A stretch of 20,791 bases of DNA from Nitrospirota bacterium (GCA_016234155.1 JACRGZ010000140.1:1-20791), one strand, 5' to 3'. Counted from the first letter of the stretch, positions 1 to 6,497 are shown. The notes: a model not told the origin generated them from the letters alone. Numbers and translations: made by a program.

Positions 1-155
1 AGAGGCTCTTGCAAAAGTATAAAAATGTTGTCATTCCCGCATGGTTTTAGCGGGAATCTAGTGTTTTATTACAGAAAATCATATCCGTCCCCGAGTGTTT
101 CTATCGGGGATAGAAGATTTCGGGGATGACACAGACTTTTGCAAGAACCTCTATA
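1..155. mobile_element. Miniature inverted-repeat element, copy 1 (inverted orientation)
   Basis: A 150-bp non-coding palindromic element (2-151) starts with GAGGCTCTTGCAAAAGT and ends with the near-complementary ACTTTTGCAAGAACCTC (one mismatch). It is followed by TATA (152-155); only the last A of the matching left TATA is inside the window. It holds two internal hairpins: ATTCCCGC/GCGGGAAT, and CCCCGA (89-94) with TCGGGG (104-109). The same element recurs at 1043-1200 and 6289-6426 in the opposite orientation. It ends 6 bp from the cobO stop codon. No transposase is present, so it would have to be moved in trans. Confidence 0.85.
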
Positions 156-161
156 GTCTAC

Positions 162-725
162 TCAATAGTCTATACCCTTTTGCGGCTCTATTCCCTCCCT
201 GAAGGCATGTTTTATATCCTTCATCTCTGTAACTGTATGTGCCCTTTTGATCACCTCCGGATGCGCATCCCTTCCTGTCAGGATCAGATGCATGAGGGGG
301 GGCTTTTTATCTATTAACTCAATGACCTGCGGAAGGTCTACGAGCCCCAATTTCAAGGCATTGTTTATCTCATCGAGAATTATAATGTCAAATTTTCCTG
401 AAGTCATCTTCTCCACCGCCAGTTTTACCGCCATCTGGGCATTAGCCCTGTGTTCCTCAAAAGAAAATGGATTTTTCATTATACCGCAAAATCCCTTCCC
501 TGTCATCTGTATTTCTACATTCGGCGACAATTTTTTTATACCATCAAGTTCTCCTGAATACATGTCCCCTTTCATAAGATAGATTATACATACCTTCATG
601 TCGTAGCCCGCAGCCCTGAGGGCCATACCCAGCGCCGCAGTGGTCTTCCCCTTGCCATGACCTGTTATGACAAGGACAAGTCCGACCTTTGTCCTGGGCT
701 CCAGTACTGTCAGCCTTGGTTTCAT
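162..725 (-). CDS. cobO: Corrinoid (cob(I)yrinic acid a,c-diamide) adenosyltransferase, CobO/BtuR family
   Basis: This cytoplasmic enzyme transfers the 5'-deoxyadenosyl group of ATP to cob(I)alamin or cob(I)yrinate diamide in coenzyme B12 synthesis or salvage. The 187-residue product has the family layout: a P-loop GHGKGKTT at residues 22-29, the LDEINNAL segment after the central strand, and the C-terminal FREGIEPQKGIDY signature. The ATG at 725 is preferred. The frame is open upstream to a TTG at 791, but those 22 extra residues are encoded partly in G-rich repeat DNA and are not needed by the family. The gene is divergent from the molybdate transport operon, and its 3' end abuts a miniature element. 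No other cobalamin gene is visible; any partner would lie to the left of the window. Confidence 0.93.
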   Translation of the reverse strand: MKPRLTVLEPRTKVGLVLVITGHGKGKTTAALGMALRAAGYDMKVCIIYLMKGDMYSGELDGIKKLSPNVEIQMTGKGFCGIMKNPFSFEEHRANAQMAVKLAVEKMTSGKFDIIILDEINNALKLGLVDLPQVIELIDKKPPLMHLILTGRDAHPEVIKRAHTVTEMKDIKHAFREGIEPQKGIDY

Positions 726-789
726 ATATTTTGAGATAGCACAATCGGACAAAAAAATCAAATTTTTTTTCACCTGAAAATGACCTTTC

Positions 790-949
790 AAATCCCCCCT
801 TACCCCATAATCCCCCTAAATCCCCCTTTAAAAAAGGGGGACTTTTACCCATAATCCCCCCCTTCCCGTTGCAATGCTCCGCAGCAACGGGAGCCCTGCC
901 CCTTTAGAAAAGGGGGGTAAGTCCCCCTTTGAAAAAGGGGGATTTTTAT
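790..949. repeat. Cluster of G/C-run hairpins upstream of cobO
   Basis: The gap between cobO and the modA leader begins with runs of CCCCC and GGGGG that fold into perfect hairpins. TCCCCCTTT (821-829) pairs with AAAGGGGGA (833-841), and the same stem recurs at 922-930 with 934-942. Between them lies a different hairpin, CCCGTTGC (865-872) with GCAACGGG (884-891). The second G/C stem is followed by TTTTTAT, which resembles a plus-strand terminator, but no plus-strand gene lies upstream of it here. I read the whole block as dispersed intergenic repeats. Confidence 0.7.
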
Positions 950-996
950 AATCCTTTGTGAGCTTGGGCTCATGGTGGTTCACCTTTTCTTACAAA

Positions 997-1026
997 TTGA
1001 CAATGGTTCAAGGGTAATGTTAGAAT
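997..1026 (+). promoter_or_regulatory. Candidate sigma70 promoter of the modAB operon
   Basis: TTGACA (997-1002) is followed after 18 nt by TAGAAT (1021-1026), a perfect -35 box and a 5/6 -10 box. Transcription would begin near 1033, so the miniature element at 1047-1196 and the riboswitch at 1212-1308 would both lie in the 5' leader of modA. This is a consensus match only. Confidence 0.5.
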
Positions 1027-1042
1027 CATTTTTGTCAGTATC

Positions 1043-1200
1043 TATAGAGGCTCTTGCAAAAGTCTATGTCATCCCCGAAATCTTCTATCCCCGATAGAAA
1101 CACTCGGGGACGGATATGATTGTCTGTAATAATACAATAGATTCCCGCTTAAAACATGCGTGAATGACAGAATTATTAGACTTTTGCAAGAGCCTCTATA
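1043..1200. mobile_element. Miniature inverted-repeat element, copy 2
   Basis: The 150-bp element (1047-1196) has terminal inverted repeats GAGGCTCTTGCAAAAGTCTA and TAGACTTTTGCAAGAGCCTC, and is flanked on both sides by TATA (1043-1046, 1197-1200), consistent with a 4-bp target duplication. It keeps the internal CCCCGA/TCGGGG hairpin. It lies between the candidate modA promoter and the Moco riboswitch and has no coding capacity. Confidence 0.88.
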
Positions 1201-1211
1201 AATAATAAATT

Positions 1212-1308
1212 CTCCGAGCCGAAACACTTACGACCCATAGGGTTATGGTGTGAGGCCGATAGGGCAGGGCTGGAAACGGCGCTGCCTCCCGTAACTTGGA
1301 AAGGGGAG
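1212..1308 (+). ncRNA. Molybdenum cofactor (Moco) riboswitch
   Basis: This leader matches the Moco RNA motif as seen upstream of E. coli moaA. P1 pairs TCCGAG (1213-1218) with CTTGGA (1295-1300), including one G-U. Next comes a bulged stem, ACAC/GTGT and ACCC/GGGT. Then GGCAG/CTGCC and GCTG/CGGC form a stem capped by a GAAA tetraloop. The diagnostic 3' segment GCCTCCCGTAACTTGGAAAG ends directly at the Shine-Dalgarno. CTCCC (1286-1290) is complementary to GGGAG (1304-1308), so the ribosome site can be masked, which suggests translational control. The intact GNRA stem favours Moco over the tungsten-cofactor variant. The controlled gene is a molybdate binding protein, which fits. Confidence 0.9.
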
Positions 1309-1313
1309 AGTAT

Positions 1314-2219
1314 ATGCATCTTTTTTCATATGAGACCTCCAGTCATAGTTATCTATCCTCTCTGATTAGTCTTTTCGTCTTACTTCTCACGTCTTACTTC
1401 TTACCTCTTTCAGTCTGGGGTACTCCTCCTGATAGAGGAGGGCGCCTGCTCATATATGTCGGGGCGGCAAGCAAACCCCCGGCGGAGGAGGCTGCAAGGG
1501 TGTTTGAAAAGAAGACAGGTGTCAGGGTAGACCTTAATATCGGGGGTTCCGGGGTAGTCCTTTCGCAGCTTAAATTGACAAAGAAAGGGGATATCTATTT
1601 TCCGGGGTCGTCTGACTATATGGAATTGGCCAAACGGGAGGGTATTGTAATACCCGGGACAGAGGCTAAGGTTGTCTACCTGGTACCAGCTATAAATGTC
1701 CAGCGGGGCAATCCCAAAAACATCACGACCCTCAGGGACCTAATCCGGCCAGGATTGAGGGTTGCCATTGCCAATCCGGAGAATGTATGTGTGGGAGCCT
1801 ATGCGGTTGAGATAATTGAGAAGGTATTCTCTGTTGAAGATAAGTCTGCATTCCGTAAGAACCTTGTAAATTACACAGAATCGTGTGAGAAGACCGCCAA
1901 TGTTATAGCGCTTAAGGCCGTGGACGCAGTATTAGGCTGGGGTGTATTCGAGCACTGGAATCCGTCACGCATCCAGACTATCCCCCTGAAACCGGGGGAA
2001 ATATCCCGTATAGGGTATATTCCCGCTGCCATTACTAATTACACGCAGAATCGTCCCCTTGCTCAGCAGTTTATCAATTTCCTCCTCTCTCCTGAAGGAA
2101 AGGGCATATTCATGAAGCATCACTATTTTATGACACCTGAGGAGGCATTTTCATGGCTGGGTGATGAAAAGCCGGTTGGGGGGGAGTATGTAGTTCCAGC
2201 GGAGTGGCTTGCGAGATGA
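1314..2219 (+). CDS. modA: Molybdate ABC transporter, periplasmic substrate-binding protein (ModA-like)
   Basis: This exported binding protein captures molybdate (possibly tungstate) and delivers it to the ModB permease. The ATG at 1314 is chosen because AAGGGGAG (1301-1308) lies 5 nt upstream and is the expression platform of the Moco riboswitch; the frame is open to a TTG at 1296 inside P1. The 301-residue product has an N-terminal signal peptide with hydrophobic core SLFVLLLTSYFLPL. The mature protein begins near GRLLIYVGAASKPPAEEAA, and GGSGVVLSQL and GDIYFPGSSDYM follow, typical of the SBP_bac_11/ModA fold. The C-terminal FINFLLSPEGKGIFMKHHYF segment is standard for the group. modB overlaps its stop by 4 bp. 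The anion specificity cannot be fixed from sequence alone. Confidence 0.87.
   Translation: MHLFSYETSSHSYLSSLISLFVLLLTSYFLPLSVWGTPPDRGGRLLIYVGAASKPPAEEAARVFEKKTGVRVDLNIGGSGVVLSQLKLTKKGDIYFPGSSDYMELAKREGIVIPGTEAKVVYLVPAINVQRGNPKNITTLRDLIRPGLRVAIANPENVCVGAYAVEIIEKVFSVEDKSAFRKNLVNYTESCEKTANVIALKAVDAVLGWGVFEHWNPSRIQTIPLKPGEISRIGYIPAAITNYTQNRPLAQQFINFLLSPEGKGIFMKHHYFMTPEEAFSWLGDEKPVGGEYVVPAEWLAR
1377..1404 (+). repeat. 14-bp tandem repeat encoding the signal-peptide core of ModA
   Basis: Two tandem copies, GTCTTACTTCTCAC and GTCTTACTTCTTAC, differ at one base. They encode about residues 22-31 (VLLLTSYFLP) of ModA, the hydrophobic core of its signal peptide. The complementary motif GTAAGAAGTAAGA recurs in frame inside carB (13990-14028), so this is a dispersed repeat rather than a local accident. 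Confidence 0.7.
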
Positions 2220-2989
2220 GGTTCAGGACATTAGTCATAGGATGTGCGGTCAGCATCTTTCTTTTATATGCCCTGTTGATCCTTTCGTTATTTGGTTTCT
2301 TTGAAGCGGGCAAATTTGCTGAGACCCTGTTTTCGAGGCGGGTACTCTTTTCCATCCGTCTGAGCCTGATTACGGCAACCGCTGCCACTATCCTTTCTGT
2401 AGCAATAGGGCTTCCGGCTGCATACGGCCTTTCACGCTACAATTTCATAGGGAAGCGCCTGATCGATACTGTTTTAGAAATACCTATGGTCCTATCGCCG
2501 GTTTCCCTCGGTGCGGTTATTCTGATATTTTTTAATACACGGCCGGGAGGGTGGATACAGAATAACATAATGATGTTTGTCTTTGAGGTTGCAGGTATTG
2601 TTCTGGTGCAATTCGTTACTACGGCGGGTATTGCTACCCGGCTGATCAAGACCTCTCTTGACGAGATACCTCTTCGTTATGAGGCTGTTGCAAGAAGCCT
2701 TGGCGCAACGCCGGTGAAGGCATTTTTTACCGTGACTATGCCGCTGGCAAAAAAAGGGATAATCGCAGCGGCAATACTCTCCTGGGCCAAGGCAATAGGA
2801 GAGTTCGGTGCGACCATAATGGTGGCCGGTTCTATGGCTATGAAGACAGAGACTATACCCATTGCTATTTTTATGCGGCTGTCAAGCGCCGATATCACCG
2901 GAACGATAGTCCTGATCGTTATTCTTTTAGCGCTGGGCATGGGCGTTTTGTCTCTCGTCAGATTATTAGGGCTTCCGCGATATGATTGA
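2216..2989 (+). CDS. modB: Molybdate ABC transporter permease (ModB)
   Basis: This is the integral inner-membrane permease of the molybdate uptake system, normally a homodimer with two ModC ATPases. The ATG at 2216 overlaps the modA stop (ATGA), implying translational coupling; a GTG at 2204 would add only four residues. The 257-residue product has about six hydrophobic segments. The EAA loop that contacts the ATPase, YEAVARSLGATPVKAFFTVT, is followed by GIIAAAILSWAKAIGEFGAT, the hallmark of ModB/CysT-type permeases. The C-terminus is complete. The ATPase gene that should follow is reduced to a stub, so this permease must use an ATPase encoded elsewhere or be idle. Confidence 0.92.
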   Translation: MRFRTLVIGCAVSIFLLYALLILSLFGFFEAGKFAETLFSRRVLFSIRLSLITATAATILSVAIGLPAAYGLSRYNFIGKRLIDTVLEIPMVLSPVSLGAVILIFFNTRPGGWIQNNIMMFVFEVAGIVLVQFVTTAGIATRLIKTSLDEIPLRYEAVARSLGATPVKAFFTVTMPLAKKGIIAAAILSWAKAIGEFGATIMVAGSMAMKTETIPIAIFMRLSSADITGTIVLIVILLALGMGVLSLVRLLGLPRYD

Positions 2990-3023
2990 GCTCCGGTATC
3001 TAACAATCAGGGCAGGCTGTTAA
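2982..3023 (+). pseudogene. modC: modC stub: first codons of the molybdate transporter ATPase, remainder deleted
   Basis: A start codon overlaps the last 8 bp of modB and opens the reading frame MIELRYLTIRAGC, then TAA. MIEL-x-x-LTIRAG is how ModC-type ABC ATPases of this operon layout begin, and the overlap is what a real modBC junction looks like. Nothing of the Walker A, Q-loop or LSGGQ regions follows, because the DNA passes straight into the 3' end of the convergent lgt gene, whose stop codon is at 3020-3022. I infer a deletion with its left breakpoint near 3017-3020. The peptide is short, so chance similarity is possible but unlikely given position and frame. Confidence 0.68.
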
Positions 3024-3829
3024 GACACCTCCCGTCTTTTCTTATGCATGGGGAAGTGTAATGCAAAATACCCTGTAGAAATCAGGATGGGCAGGATGCT
3101 CAAAACCTGCCCCATTGAAAGGGGGAACCATCCAGGTAAGACGTGCAGGTCCTTCCAGAATTCAACAACAAATCTTCCGGTGAAATAGAGCAACATAAAA
3201 AGGAACAAAAAGAAGAGGGGAGGGGTGTTTCTATAAAACTTTCTATACATTAGAAACAGGATAATGAGGACTGCGATGCTCAAGGCGGCCTCATAGAGTT
3301 GTACAGGATGCCTTGGAAAATCCTCTCCCAATCTTTTGAAGACGACCCCCCATGTACCACGATCAAGGCCATCCCCTGTCGGTTTGCCCACTATTTCTGA
3401 GTTAAGGAAATTCCCAATCCGAACAAGGGCAGCGGTAATTGGGAGACCTATAACCAATGCATCAACGTATCTTGTAAACTCTACCCTGTAAATCTTTGAC
3501 CAGATGAGGTATGAAAAGAAAAGTCCTGATGCCGCTCCGTGGCTTGATAACCCACCACGCCAGATTTTGACAATCTCTACTGGATTGCGGAAGTAATATG
3601 CCGGGTCATAAAAGAATACCTCACCAAGCCTTGCACCTATTACCAGTCCAAAAAAGGAATAGATTAGTATTCCTTCAATGTCTGAAATGGGATATCTTTC
3701 TCTTTTAAATATCCATCTGATTAAGAGATAATAAATAATTATACTGGCGCTTAATAGAAACCCGTACCACTGAATCGTTATTGGACCTATCTGAACGAGG
3801 ATTGGCGAGAGATCATTGACAAAAATCAT
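3020..3829 (-). CDS. lgt: Phosphatidylglycerol--prolipoprotein diacylglyceryl transferase
   Basis: Lgt moves diacylglycerol from phosphatidylglycerol to the lipobox cysteine of prolipoproteins in the inner membrane, the first step of lipoprotein maturation. The 269-residue protein has about seven hydrophobic segments and the family's key residues. WYG is at 21-23. GGLSSHG ends at His98 (E. coli His103). The RIGNFLNSE signature carries Arg137, Asn140 and Glu145 (E. coli 143, 146, 151). PRHPVQLYE lies at 172-180, and GRFVVEF at 218-224 contains the likely counterpart of E. coli Arg239. Its length is normal. It lies 29 bp downstream of the small zinc-ribbon gene on the same strand, and its stop codon overlaps the modC stub in a convergent arrangement. 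Confidence 0.96.
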   Translation of the reverse strand: MIFVNDLSPILVQIGPITIQWYGFLLSASIIIYYLLIRWIFKRERYPISDIEGILIYSFFGLVIGARLGEVFFYDPAYYFRNPVEIVKIWRGGLSSHGAASGLFFSYLIWSKIYRVEFTRYVDALVIGLPITAALVRIGNFLNSEIVGKPTGDGLDRGTWGVVFKRLGEDFPRHPVQLYEAALSIAVLIILFLMYRKFYRNTPPLFFLFLFMLLYFTGRFVVEFWKDLHVLPGWFPLSMGQVLSILPILISTGYFALHFPMHKKRREVS

Positions 3830-3858
3830 GGAAATGGATGAGGGTTCTGCCGTGGATA

Positions 3859-4044
3859 TCAGAGTCTAAACTCAGTGCTGCAGTGTGGGCAGATAACCCT
3901 TTTCTTTGATCGTCTCCAGACTGAATATATCAAACCGGGCAGAATCAGCATCCATAACAGGCCTTCCAACATTAGTGAGCCTGGCACAAAAACAGTAAAG
4001 TCTCCAGTATGGCCACAAGAAGGACATCTTGACGTTGTTAACAT
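3859..4044 (-). CDS. Small membrane protein with zinc-ribbon cysteines, unknown function
   Basis: The 61-residue product starts with MLTTSRCPSCGHTG and ends with VICPHCSTEF, two CxxC knuckles that could bind one zinc. A hydrophobic hairpin-like stretch, GLLWMLILPGLIYSVW, lies between them. This layout recurs in short uncharacterised proteins of many bacteria. AGGAT about seven bases upstream of the ATG can serve as ribosome site. The gene is 29 bp upstream of lgt on the same strand and is probably co-transcribed. I do not recognise a specific function. The overlapping 90-residue frame at 3872-4144 lacks such motifs and is rejected. Confidence 0.62.
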   Translation of the reverse strand: MLTTSRCPSCGHTGDFTVFVPGSLMLEGLLWMLILPGLIYSVWRRSKKRVICPHCSTEFRL

Positions 4045-4160
4045 ACAGATATCCTACACCAACTGCGCTGTAATTATCAAGTAAAATTGCGAAGTCGTCA
4101 TACTTAAGATAGATTGAAAACACAAGGGTTATGGTGATCTGCAAATATCCCTTAAACGTA

Positions 4161-4190
4161 TTGACAGTAACTGACTTAGTGCAATATAAT
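4161..4190 (+). promoter_or_regulatory. Consensus sigma70 promoter for the flavoprotein operon
   Basis: TTGACA (4161-4166) and TATAAT (4185-4190) are both perfect consensus hexamers with an 18-nt spacer. The predicted start is near 4197, leaving a leader of about 100 nt with a small hairpin, GATACC (4211-4216) with GGTATC (4224-4229). AGGAGGT then lies six bases before the ATG at 4297. This is the strongest promoter in the window and suggests high constitutive expression. Confidence 0.8.
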
Positions 4191-4296
4191 GTCTCTAAAC
4201 CTTATTGCAGGATACCGCCCCCTGGTATCAATCCTTCCTGTGTTACCGCATCAGCGGGGTTAGAAAACAACTTCTTACAAAAAGAGGAGGTGCGTT

Positions 4297-5568
4297 ATGA
4301 AGATTAGCAGGCGAGGTTTGCTAAAAGGTCTGGGAATCAGTATGGCAGGAGGCATCTTTGTCAACGGTCTCCCGGCCCGTATGGCAAGTGGCGGCGAGAT
4401 GAAGATGCCGAAGGTGCCCAGGCCTCTTCTCCCCTCTCCTTCAAGGAAACGGGTGGTTATTCTCGGCGGCGGCTATTCCGGTCTTTACTGTGCAATAACT
4501 CTAAGGGATCTGGCGCCGGACTCAGAAATAATCGTAGTTGAGAAATATCCCCTTTTTGTCTCAGGTCCATCCCATATAGATTTTGTTGCCGGCTTAAAGC
4601 ATCTTGATGAGATAACAAGGAGTTATGACCCTGTTGCCGGAAGGAATATCACTCTGATCCGCTCAGAGGTCATGGAAGTCGTCCCCGATGAAAAGATGGT
4701 TATCACATCATCCGGCCTTATAGAGTACAATTTCCTTGTCATCTCCACCGGGATAAGGATAGCCGACGAAGACGTGTTAAACCTCATAGAACAACCGGCA
4801 TCAAATGCCCATGCATGGGAACTGGGCGAGACAGTGGAGATGCGAAAAAGGGTTGAGGCATTCAAGGGCGGCAAGATTGTCTTAACAGTCCCCCCTGCAC
4901 CATTTAAGTGCCCGCCAGGACCATATGAAGTCGCATGCCTGCTGCGGGAATATTTTGATAATAAGAAGGTCAAGGCAGAGATAGCTATTTTAGACGCCAA
5001 CGATAAACCACAACCCGGCCCATTGGCGCAGAAATGGACGGCCGTGTTGGAGGCAAGGAATATAAAATATATGCCTAACAACAAGGTCATAGAGATCAAT
5101 GCGGCAGGCAAACAGATTATTACCGACAAGGGCGAAAAGGTGGGTTATGATCTCGTGAGCATTATACCGCCCAATAAGGCTGCAACATTTATTAAAGAGG
5201 CAGGACTGGGAGACCCATTTGTAGATGTAGACCCTGCAACATTCAAATCCAAGAAGTACGATAATATATTCGCAGTCGGGGATTGTGCAAAGGTGCCCTA
5301 TACAAAATCCGCCTTTACTGCCGCACTCCAGGGCAAAAATGTTGCCCACTATGTAGCAAGGGCAATGGGACTCGATGTAAAAGAACCTGCCCCTATAATT
5401 AATATCTGCTACCCGTATGTGTCGAGTAAGGAGTCTCTCATGGTACGGGTTGAATGGGATAAGGACGGGAAAATGCTGAAGGCTGAGGCCGATGACCCGA
5501 AGAAAGATTATGCAACCTCAAGGGCGGCATGGGAGAGTGGGTTGATAAATGGGTTATTTGGCGCGTAG
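4297..5568 (+). CDS. Tat-exported FAD-dependent oxidoreductase, FccB (flavocytochrome c sulfide dehydrogenase)-like
   Basis: The 423-residue protein begins with a twin-arginine signal, SRRGLLKGLGISMAGG, so the folded flavoprotein is likely exported to the periplasm. An FAD-binding Rossmann motif, VVILGGGYSGLYCA, follows near residue 53, with a second dinucleotide-domain region and the C-terminal VGDCAKVPYTKSAFTAALQG FAD segment. Cys205 in FKCPPGPYEV and Cys371 in NICYPYVSS match the redox cysteine pair of FccB, which oxidises sulfide to polysulfide. The C-terminus resembles the FCSD flavin-binding domain. No CxxCH cytochrome subunit (FccA) is adjacent; the next gene, overlapping by 20 bp, encodes a non-haem exported protein. 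A sulfide:quinone-type or other sulfur-compound oxidoreductase is the main alternative. A consensus promoter and strong ribosome site precede it. Confidence 0.85.
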   Translation: MKISRRGLLKGLGISMAGGIFVNGLPARMASGGEMKMPKVPRPLLPSPSRKRVVILGGGYSGLYCAITLRDLAPDSEIIVVEKYPLFVSGPSHIDFVAGLKHLDEITRSYDPVAGRNITLIRSEVMEVVPDEKMVITSSGLIEYNFLVISTGIRIADEDVLNLIEQPASNAHAWELGETVEMRKRVEAFKGGKIVLTVPPAPFKCPPGPYEVACLLREYFDNKKVKAEIAILDANDKPQPGPLAQKWTAVLEARNIKYMPNNKVIEINAAGKQIITDKGEKVGYDLVSIIPPNKAATFIKEAGLGDPFVDVDPATFKSKKYDNIFAVGDCAKVPYTKSAFTAALQGKNVAHYVARAMGLDVKEPAPIINICYPYVSSKESLMVRVEWDKDGKMLKAEADDPKKDYATSRAAWESGLINGLFGA

Positions 5569-6265
5569 GGCGTTTTTTGGACTGACCATAGCCTGTCTCG
5601 TTATTACGGCTGTTATCATTGCATCTGGAGCGGCCGGGGAAACCTCGCCAGTAAAAAAGGTGGATATCCAGAAGGGGCTCGTGGCCTTTGTTGATATTAA
5701 ATCCCCAACACCCGCTGCAGTTTATTTATTATATCCTGTTCAATATGAGAAATATACGGAGACCGGTTTACTCGAAGGGGTATTGGAGTTTAAAAACATA
5801 ACATGGCTAATGTACCCCATACCTGCCCTGTTAGAGGATCAGACAGTCTATTTCGTTCCTAAAGGTGATGTTATATTTAACATAACCTATGAGAATATTC
5901 GGGAGAGGATAGACCGTTTATACAGAGGGGAAGAACAGCTCAGGGCAGGTACAGAGATGTTGACAGAACCAGGGGTTAATGTTGTAAGACTTACACCACT
6001 TATACCTGGCCTTAAGATCCGTCTTGAGTTCTCAGACAATATCGCGTTTGTCATTGCAAAGACAATAGATTTTGCACGTTACAGGAAGGGGCTAAAGAGT
6101 TTTGAGCAGCTTTATGGGGATGCTGAGATTAAAGGGACTTCAAACGTTTTTAATTTTTCAACAACAGATTATGAAGACCTCTATGTATTGATAAAAACAG
6201 ACAGCCTGATGAAAATGAAGTATCTCATCTGGGCTACTAAGGAGTCAGCAGAATCAGGGTGTTGA
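5549..6265 (+). CDS. Exported protein of unknown function, partner of the FccB-like flavoprotein
   Basis: The 238-residue product has an N-terminal signal or anchor (RRAFFGLTIACLVITAVIIASGAAG) followed by a soluble domain of about 210 residues, rich in predicted beta strands. Visible features include PVQYEKYTETGLLEGV, a hydrophobic ITWLMYPIPALL patch and a lone C-terminal cysteine (ESGC). There is no haem motif, no CxxC and no recognisable catalytic signature, and I do not recognise a family. Its start overlaps the flavoprotein gene by 20 bp in another frame, so the two are surely co-translated. It may be an assembly factor, docking subunit or electron-transfer scaffold for that enzyme, by context only. 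Confidence 0.8.
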   Translation: MGYLARRAFFGLTIACLVITAVIIASGAAGETSPVKKVDIQKGLVAFVDIKSPTPAAVYLLYPVQYEKYTETGLLEGVLEFKNITWLMYPIPALLEDQTVYFVPKGDVIFNITYENIRERIDRLYRGEEQLRAGTEMLTEPGVNVVRLTPLIPGLKIRLEFSDNIAFVIAKTIDFARYRKGLKSFEQLYGDAEIKGTSNVFNFSTTDYEDLYVLIKTDSLMKMKYLIWATKESAESGC

Positions 6266-6290
6266 CAAACATATTAAATTAGTTTAAAGT
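6262..6290 (+). promoter_or_regulatory. Weak candidate promoter of the pyr operon
   Basis: TTGACA (6262-6267) overlaps the stop codon of the preceding gene. A poor -10 candidate, TAAAGT (6285-6290), lies 17 nt downstream. The miniature element begins at 6293, so insertion there may have altered the -10 and start region. Only the -35 is convincing. Confidence 0.3.
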
Positions 6291-6426
6291 TAGAGGCTCT
6301 TGCAAAAGTCTATGTCATCCCCGAAATCTTCTATCGGGGATATGATTTTATGTAATAAAACACTATATTCCCGCTTAAATCATGCGGGAATGACAACATT
6401 TTTATACTTTTGCAAGAGCCTCGTTA
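6289..6426. mobile_element. Miniature inverted-repeat element, copy 3 (shortened)
   Basis: The 130-bp element (6293-6422) has terminal repeats GAGGCTCTTGCAAAAGT and ACTTTTGCAAGAGCCTC, and is flanked by GTTA on both sides (6289-6292, 6423-6426). This non-palindromic 4-bp duplication supports true insertion. Compared with copies 1 and 2 it lacks about 20 bp: the internal CCCCGA/TCGGGG hairpin has collapsed to one arm. It sits between the possible pyr promoter and the PyrR attenuator. Confidence 0.88.
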
Positions 6427-6440
6427 GTTAAACCTTTAAT

Positions 6441-6497
6441 TTAGCCCTGTGAGGCTAAGAAGGAAGGATAATGTTCGATAAAAACAGACAACAGACA
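6441..6497 (+). promoter_or_regulatory. PyrR-binding anti-antiterminator and antiterminator of the pyr leader
   Basis: TTAGCC (6441-6446) pairs with GGCTAA (6453-6458) around the loop CTGTGA, matching the PyrR-binding hairpin with its conserved GUGAG loop segment. The downstream strand TAAGAAGGAAGG, starting inside this hairpin, can instead pair with CCTCCTTAACTTA in the 5' arm of the following terminator. These are the two exclusive folds of PyrR attenuation: with UMP, PyrR stabilises the first hairpin and the terminator forms; without it, the antiterminator lets RNA polymerase proceed. Confidence 0.8.

Noticed and set aside
162..791. Longer CobO start at the TTG at 791
   Set aside because: The additional 22 residues come partly from repeat DNA and are not part of the family; the ATG at 725 gives a normal N-terminus.
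922..949. G/C hairpin followed by T tract as an intrinsic terminator
   Set aside because: No plus-strand gene ends upstream, and the same hairpin recurs at 821-841 without a T tract, so it is more likely a repeat.
1212..1308. Tungsten-cofactor (Tuco) variant of the riboswitch
   Set aside because: The stem capped by a GAAA tetraloop, thought to be absent in Tuco variants, is present.
3872..4144. 90-codon minus-strand frame overlapping the zinc-ribbon gene
   Set aside because: The alternative frame has paired CxxC motifs, a hydrophobic core and a ribosome site; this one does not.
4623..5129. 168-codon minus-strand frame opposite the FccB-like gene
   Set aside because: It shadows a gene with a clear FAD motif and strong ribosome site.
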